From NCBI GenBank assembly GCA_964036045.1, contig OZ038383.1, forward strand, positions 41,996,354-42,060,353: a DNA stretch of 64,000 bases, given 5' to 3'. This document shows, one piece after another, positions 62,536-64,000 of this stretch; position 1 is the stretch's first letter, and every line of letters begins with the position of its first letter. The translations under genes were made by a program, and so were the position numbers. The DNA comes from Eutreptiella sp. 'Long Island Sound 2002' (lineage: Eukaryota > Euglenozoa > Euglenophyceae > Eutreptiales > Eutreptiaceae). The notes beneath the pieces were generated by a model, which was not told the DNA's origin, did no database searches, and saw nothing but the letters and a program-made list of their open reading frames with translations.

Positions 62536-64000
62536 GCCATGTCGTGGCGGGTTGTGGCACGTTGCTTTCGGAGAATGTTGCGCTTAGTAACGTGGCGCTG
62601 CGTCGTGTCACACGTCGTTGTGTTGTGTTGCGTAGGCTGGCGTTTGCTCGTGTGGCATCGGGTGCTTGTGTTGTTGTGTTGTGTCGCAGCGTTCTTTGTG
62701 TTGTGTCATGTGGCGTTGGGTGGTGTCGTGTTGTGCCGGGCACTGGTTTTGTTATGTCGCGTCGTGTGTTGTTTTGTGGCGGTTGGTTGTGTGGTGTAGT
62801 ATTGTGTTGTGTTGTGTGGTGTTGTGTTGTTTTTCGTTGGGTTGTGGCGATTCTGGTTTTGTGACGTTGTCTTGTATCGCTGGTTGTCGTCGCGTGCGCC
62901 TTGCGGCATGTTGTGTAGTTGTTGCGTGGTGTGGTGTATTGTAGCGCGTTGCTTCGTGCTTGGTTGTGTCGTGGTTGTGCTATGTGGTTGCGTCGCGTGC
63001 CGGGTTGCGGTATGTGGTGGTGTTTACCTTTTGTGGCGTGGTGTGGCGTCGCAGTGTGTTGTGGTGTGTCGTGTTTCGTGTTGGTACTTGGTGCACTCAA
63101 ATGGCTACGTCAATTGTTGTGTTGCTGTGTTGCGCGGTTTTTCCTTGTGTGCTTTTGTTGTGTCGCGCGTATCGTGCTGCTGCTTTGTGTCGTGGTGTTT
63201 GGTATTGTGTGTTGTTGCGTTGGTGTTAGGTTGGTGTTGGGTTACGCCTTGTTGTGTTGAGTGGTGCCGTGTCATGTGGTGTGGTGGTGTGTCTTTTGGT
63301 GGTCCGTTGCAGTGCGTTGCCCTGTGGTTTGTTGCGTTGTGTTGTATTGTCGTTTGTTGGTTGATTGTGGTTGTTTTCGTTCTGCGGCGTTGTTTTGCCG
63401 CATGTTTTGTCGCTCTTTTTGTTGTTGCGTGGTTTTTTAGTGGCGTGTTGTTTTGTTGGTTTGTTACTTGCGCGTCATTGTTGCGTCGTGTGGCGCCGTG
63501 TTATATTATGTGTTGTTGTGTTTTACCGTGATGTTGTATGGTTCCTGTATTGTGTCGTGGCGTTACGTGTGCTGTCGTGTCGTGTTGCGTTGTGGTGCGT
63601 TGGGTTGTATGTTGGTGTGTGGCGTTGGGTATTGTCACGCGATGTGGTGTGTCGCTGGGCGGTTGGTTGTATTGTGTAGCATTTTGTGTTATTGTGTATC
63701 GTTGTTCGGTTGTTCGTTTTGGGGTAGTGTGTCTTGTTGGCGGGTTTGTTGTTTTGAGTTGTGTCTCAGTGTTGCGTGGTGTTGTGTAGTAGGTATGTTG
63801 GTTGCGCGCTATTGTTGTGTCATGTAGCACCGTCATGTTGTGGTTTGTTGTGTGGTATTGCATGGCTCTCCCGTTGTGTTCTGGTGGTGCGCACGTTGTG
63901 GCGTTGTGTTGCGTCGTGTTGTGTTTTTTTTGAGTGGTGTTGTGCGGCGTTCGGGTGTGTTTTGTGTCTTGGCACGCAGTTTTTTGCGTTTTCGTGCGGT
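62536..64000. repeat. Low-complexity GTTGTGTTGCGT tract
   Basis: Nearly 1.5 kb made of short G/T words (GTTGTGT, TTGCGT, GTCGTGTTG) with few A or C on the plus strand. No fixed period was found by eye. Open frames on both strands are a result of the bias. It continues to the window edge. Confidence 0.7.

Noticed and set aside
62544-63860. Cys/Val-rich ORFs on the plus strand and Thr/His-rich ORFs on the minus strand
   Set aside because: They follow directly from the G/T word repeats and show no domain.

Overview
The window is eukaryotic nuclear DNA dominated by nested retrotransposons, most of them decayed. The evidence is Ty3/gypsy-type LTR elements with an initiator-Met tRNA primer site, LINE-type elements with endonuclease, reverse transcriptase and RNase H, a hAT-like DNA transposon, and one gene-like model with GT-AG introns. 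The mix, and the sharp alternation of very GC-rich and AT-balanced blocks, fits a large, repeat-rich genome of an alga or other protist. I cannot name the organism from sequence alone.

Layout. 1-6400 (+): very C-rich DNA with a cysteine-rich C-terminal fragment, a 410-residue ORF, a 674-residue repeat protein and a non-coding C-rich tail ending in (TCAAACC)4. 6418-12010 (-): element C, a 5'-truncated gypsy element (3' LTR, long tail, integrase and chromodomain). 12011-17228 plus 30620-33911 (-): one unit, split by element B, that encodes a RING-like finger, proline-rich protein and an ORF1-like domain. 17234-30614 (+): element B, a complete gypsy element with 775-bp LTRs and a 5-bp target duplication, itself carrying a 1.2-kb hAT-like insertion. 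33912-40348 (-): 3' part of LINE copy 1. 40349-52246 (+): element A, a complete but decayed gypsy element inserted in LINE copy 1. 52247-53062 (-): 5' remainder of LINE copy 1. 53063-about 59280 (-): LINE copy 2, cut off inside its RT. About 59284-60387 (+): 3' exons of a possible host gene. 60845-64000: G/T-rich tandem repeats with little recognisable coding.

Order of events. LINE copies 1 and 2 came first; element A then inserted into LINE copy 1. Element B inserted into the RING/ORF1 unit, and the hAT-like element inserted into the pol of B. All three gypsy elements share an unusual plan: gag, protease, a Dam-like adenine methyltransferase domain (seen in A and B; C is truncated), RT, RNase H, integrase, chromodomain, then about 3 kb of non-coding tail before the 3' LTR. 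The tail holds a conserved hairpin in all three and a tRNA-like Pol III unit in A and C.

Nearly every retroelement ORF has in-frame stops or frameshifts. Many can be explained by C-to-T or G-to-A changes, but several stops are shared between copies or fall at glutamine positions. Those are reported as findings.
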